From positions 248,001 through 312,000 of the forward strand of contig NZ_BAABIS010000001.1 in NCBI RefSeq assembly GCF_039542905.1: a stretch of DNA of 64,000 nt. The letters are read 5' to 3'. Below are positions 61,469-64,000 of this stretch, piece after piece. The notes below the pieces were generated by a model that saw nothing but the letters and a program-made list of their open reading frames with translations, searched no databases and was not told the origin of the DNA. The DNA is from Kitasatospora terrestris (GTDB lineage: Bacteria; Actinomycetota; Actinomycetes; Streptomycetales; Streptomycetaceae). Position 1 is the stretch's first letter. Each line of letters starts with the position of its first letter. The translations under genes and the position numbers were made by a program.

Positions 61469-62608
61469 ATGGCCGTGGACCGTCTGCTTCCCACCGAGGA
61501 AGCAGAAGACCTGATCGACCTGGTCCGGGACATCGCCGACCGCGAGCTCGGCTCCCGGGTCGAGCTGCACGAGAGCACCGAGACGTACCCGGAGGGCCTG
61601 TTCGGCACCCTCGGCAAGGCCGGGCTGCTGGGCCTGCCGTACCCGGAGGAGTTCGGCGGCGGCGGCCAGCCGTACGAGGTCTACCTGCAGGTCCTGGAGG
61701 AGCTGGCCGCTCGCTGGGCGGCGGTCGCCGTGGCCACCAGCGTCCACACCCTCGCCTGCCACCCGCTGAACGCCTACGGCACCGACGCGCAGAAGGAGCG
61801 CTGGCTCCCCGGCGCCCTGGCGGGCGACCTGGTCGGCGGCTACAGCCTCTCCGAGCCGCAGGCCGGCTCCGACGCGGCCTCGCTCGCCTGCAAGGCCGAG
61901 CGCACCGGGGCCGGGTACCGGATCACCGGCACCAAGGCCTGGATCACCCACGGCGGCAAGGCCGGCTTCTACGCGCTGTTCGCCCGCACCGCGCCCGGCG
62001 GCAACGGCGTCTCCTGCTTCCTGGCGCCCGGCGCCGCCGAGGGCCTGTCCTTCGGCGCCCCGGAGAAGAAGATGGGCCTGCAGGGCATCCCGACCTGCGC
62101 CGCCTACTGGGACGGCGCCGAGCTGGACGCCGACCGCCTGCTCGGCGCCGAGGGCCAGGGCCTGCAGATCGCCTTCAGCGCCCTGGACTCCGGCCGCCTC
62201 GGCATCGCCGCCTGCGCCACCGGCGTCGCCCAGGCCGCCCTCGACGCGGCGACGGCGTACGCCAACGAGCGCACCACCTTCGGCCGCAAGATCATCGACC
62301 ACCAGGGGCTGGGCTTCCTGCTCGCCGACATGGCCGCCGCCGTCGACTCCGCCCGGGCCACCTACCTCGACGCCGCCCGCCGCCGCGACGCCGGCCGCCC
62401 GTTCGGGCGCCAGGCGAGCGTCGCCAAGCTGATCGCCACCGACGCCGCGATGAAGGTCACCACCGACGCCGTCCAGGTGCTCGGCGGGTACGGCTACACC
62501 CGCGACTTCCCGGTCGAGCGCTACATGCGCGAGGCGAAGATCATGCAGATCTTCGAGGGCACCAACCAGATCCAGCGCCTCGTCATCAGCCGCGGCCTCG
62601 GCCGCTGA
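61469..62608 (+). CDS. Acyl-CoA dehydrogenase
   Basis: 379 residues. Typical features: GGYSLSEPQAGSDAASL and ITGTKAWITHGG (FAD/substrate region), CAAYWDGAELDADRLLG, GRKIIDHQGLGFLLADMAA, VLGGYGYTRDFPVERYMREAKIMQIFEGTNQIQR with the catalytic Glu before GTNQ. TTGGAG lies a few bases before the ATG. It catalyses alpha-beta dehydrogenation of an acyl-CoA; chain length or branching cannot be told. Co-transcribed with an SDR and controlled by the divergent TetR. Confidence 0.95.
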   Translation: MAVDRLLPTEEAEDLIDLVRDIADRELGSRVELHESTETYPEGLFGTLGKAGLLGLPYPEEFGGGGQPYEVYLQVLEELAARWAAVAVATSVHTLACHPLNAYGTDAQKERWLPGALAGDLVGGYSLSEPQAGSDAASLACKAERTGAGYRITGTKAWITHGGKAGFYALFARTAPGGNGVSCFLAPGAAEGLSFGAPEKKMGLQGIPTCAAYWDGAELDADRLLGAEGQGLQIAFSALDSGRLGIAACATGVAQAALDAATAYANERTTFGRKIIDHQGLGFLLADMAAAVDSARATYLDAARRRDAGRPFGRQASVAKLIATDAAMKVTTDAVQVLGGYGYTRDFPVERYMREAKIMQIFEGTNQIQRLVISRGLGR

Positions 62609-62657
62609 CCCCGGCCCCCCACCCGTACCACCGGACAGCCCCACGAGGAGCATTCGC

Positions 62658-63419
62658 ATGGACATCACCGGATCCGCCGCCCTGGTCACCGGCGCCGCCT
62701 CGGGCCTGGGCGCGGCCACCGCCGCCGCCCTCGCCGAGCGCGGTGCAACCGTGTACGGACTCGACCTGCCGCAGGCCGTCGAGGCCGCCGGCCCCCGGCC
62801 GGACGGCGTCCACCTGCTCGCCGCCGACGTCACCGCCGAGGAGCCGGTGCGCGCCGCACTGGCCCGGATCGACGAGGACGGCGCCCGGCTGCGGATGGCC
62901 GTCAACTGCGCCGGCATCGCCCCCTCCGCCCGCATCCTGAGCCGCAAGGGCCCGCACGACCTGGCGCTCTTCCAGGCCGTGCTCAACGTCAACCTGCTGG
63001 GCACCTTCAACGTGATGCGCCTGGCCGCCGAGTCGATCGCCCGGCACGAGCCGGACGACCGCGGGCAGCGCGGAGTGATCGTCAACACCGCCTCGATCGC
63101 CGCCTTCGAGGGCCAGGTCGGCCAGATCGCCTACGCCGCGTCCAAGGCCGGCGTGGCGGGCATGACCATCACCGCCGCCCGCGACCTCGCCCAGTTCGGC
63201 ATCCGGGTCGTCACCATCGCCCCCGGCATCGTCGACACCCCGATGATGGCCGGCTTCAGCGACGAGGTCCGGGCCGGCCTCGCCGCGGGCGTGACCTTCC
63301 CGCAGCGCCTCGCCGAGCCCGCCGAGTACGCCCGCCTGGTCACCATGGTCGCCGAGCACGACTACCTCAACGGCGAGACCATCCGGATGGACGGCGCCCT
63401 GCGGATGGCCGCCCGCTGA
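62658..63419 (+). CDS. 3-hydroxyacyl-CoA dehydrogenase-like SDR
   Basis: 253 residues. TGAASGLGAATAAAL is the cofactor loop; NCAGIAPSARILSRKG, VNTASIAAFEGQVGQIAYAASKAGVAGMT holds the catalytic Ser and YxxxK; PGIVDTPMMAGF near the end. The long SRKGPHDLALFQAVLNVNLLGTFNV segment is typical of HSD17B10-type 3-hydroxyacyl-CoA dehydrogenases. It lies 49 bp after the acyl-CoA dehydrogenase with an ACGAGGAG ribosome site, suggesting consecutive beta-oxidation-like steps. Confidence 0.92.
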   Translation: MDITGSAALVTGAASGLGAATAAALAERGATVYGLDLPQAVEAAGPRPDGVHLLAADVTAEEPVRAALARIDEDGARLRMAVNCAGIAPSARILSRKGPHDLALFQAVLNVNLLGTFNVMRLAAESIARHEPDDRGQRGVIVNTASIAAFEGQVGQIAYAASKAGVAGMTITAARDLAQFGIRVVTIAPGIVDTPMMAGFSDEVRAGLAAGVTFPQRLAEPAEYARLVTMVAEHDYLNGETIRMDGALRMAAR

Positions 63420-63451
63420 CCCGCCGCTGACCGCCCGCCGACCACCGCGGA

Positions 63452-63491
63452 GGCCCGGCCGGAACGTCAGCAGACCGTTCCGGGCCGGGCC
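63452..63491. terminator. Terminator at the end of the SDR operon and DUF1801 gene
   Basis: GGCCCGGCC(C)GGAACG arms with a 9-base loop form a long stem with one bulge, overlapping the DUF1801 stop codon in the convergent gap. Confidence 0.6.
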
Positions 63492-63832
63492 GCCGTGGCC
63501 CTGAGCAGGTCGCGGAGCAGCTCGAAGTCCATGCTCCCGGGACTGCGGAAACGCAGGCAGCTCCGGCCCACGTCGTGTCCGGCCAGCCGTTCGCCGAACG
63601 CCTCACGGACGTCGCCGCGCAGGAGGTAGAACGAGAGGTACTGCTTCTGCGCGGCGAACGCGATCTCGCACGTGCCGTCCCGCTCGTACGCGGGCATGCC
63701 GAACGCCATGATCTCGTCGAAGCCCACCAGTTCCCGCCGGCACAGCTGCCGCAGCCTGGTCAGCGCCGCCCTGCGCTCCTCGGGCAGCTCGGCGAGGTAG
63801 CCGTCCACGTCGCTCGCCCCGCTCCGCACCAT
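63467..63832 (-). CDS. DUF1801 family protein
   Basis: 121 residues. The opening VDGYLAELPEERRAALTRLRQLCRRE, then DEIMAFGMPAYERDG and EIAFAAQKQYLSFYLL, matches DUF1801/YdhG-type proteins of unknown function. Normal length for the family. It is convergent with the SDR gene. No partner suggests a role. Confidence 0.88.
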   Translation of the reverse strand: MVRSGASDVDGYLAELPEERRAALTRLRQLCRRELVGFDEIMAFGMPAYERDGTCEIAFAAQKQYLSFYLLRGDVREAFGERLAGHDVGRSCLRFRSPGSMDFELLRDLLRATAARPGTVC

Positions 63833-63883
63833 GGGGCCACGCCAGGCCGGTCGGCGCGCGGGGGCGACCCGCGGCGCAGGCCG

Positions 63884-64000
63884 TCAGTGGGTCTGCTGCC
63901 AGTCGGCACGCAGTGCGTCCAGGAGGGCGGCCGGGGTGGTCTCCCCCGCGATCAGCTGCTGGGTCCGGGTGGTGAGCGTGTCGTTCATGGTGGCGGTGGT
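63884..64000 (-). CDS. C-terminus of a probable extracellular solute-binding protein (partial)
   Basis: The last 38 codons end TRTQQLIAGETTPAALLDALRADWQQTH, typical of the C-terminal helix of sugar ABC-transporter binding proteins (a DALxADW tail). The rest lies outside the window, so the assignment is tentative. Confidence 0.55.
   Translation of the reverse strand, partial: TTATMNDTLTTRTQQLIAGETTPAALLDALRADWQQTH

Overview
The window is 64 kb of very GC-rich DNA (third codon positions almost all G or C, many GTG starts, dense gene packing, frequent 1-4 bp start/stop overlaps). With its LysR, TetR, MarR and WYL regulators, class F sortase, Ser/Thr kinase and secreted carbohydrate-active enzymes bearing discoidin domains, it reads as chromosome of a streptomycete (Streptomyces or Kitasatospora type). 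I see no rRNA, tRNA or CRISPR array.

Layout. 1-9.5 kb: TetR regulator, a divergent pair of secreted beta-glucanases (GH16 and GH64) sharing near-identical discoidin modules and identical 12-bp palindromic operators, a two-component system, and a membrane alpha/beta-hydrolase. 9.5-13.2 kb: a sortase-substrate gene (LAFTG) broken by a tnpB-only IS605-type element, which itself carries an IS630-family element. 13.3-22.5 kb: LigB-like dioxygenase, SDR/LysR divergent pair, an antiporter-CBS-ArsB/NhaD transporter operon, and small genes including a YrhB/Imm35-type protein. 22.7-27.4 kb: a two-gene RNA-repair operon (RNA ligase-polynucleotide kinase, then a 963-residue protein with MJ1316/DUF504, EEP, 2H phosphoesterase and eukaryote-like poly(A) polymerase modules). 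27.4-37 kb: secreted proteins (lamin-tail-domain protein, NLP cytolysin, phospholipase D, M23 peptidase, GH99-like enzyme with discoidin domain). 37-49 kb: miscellaneous metabolic genes and regulators, a class F sortase with a probable partner, and a MarR/membrane/NmrA cluster. 49.4-51.1 kb: a decayed PQQ beta-propeller fragment followed by a tightly coupled pqqA-small gene-pqqB set without pqqC, D or E. 51-58.6 kb: a Ser/Thr kinase with N-terminal membrane segments, acetyltransferase, proline iminopeptidase, and a MarR/MFS drug-efflux pair. 58.7-60.7 kb: two overlapping genes that both look like divergent AlkB-type 2-oxoglutarate/Fe(II) dioxygenases. 60.8-64 kb: TetR regulator divergent from an acyl-CoA dehydrogenase and SDR pair, a DUF1801 protein, and the 3' end of a probable solute-binding protein.

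How the genes work together. The glucanase pair looks co-regulated by a LacI-type repressor not encoded here. The RNA-repair operon contains activities for processing 2',3'-cyclic phosphate or damaged RNA ends, phosphorylating, tailing and ligating. The AlkB-like pair is the least understood system. The best candidates for new biology are the RNA-repair/poly(A) polymerase operon, the twin dioxygenase genes and the incomplete pqq set. All functional statements are from reading the sequence; no database search was run.
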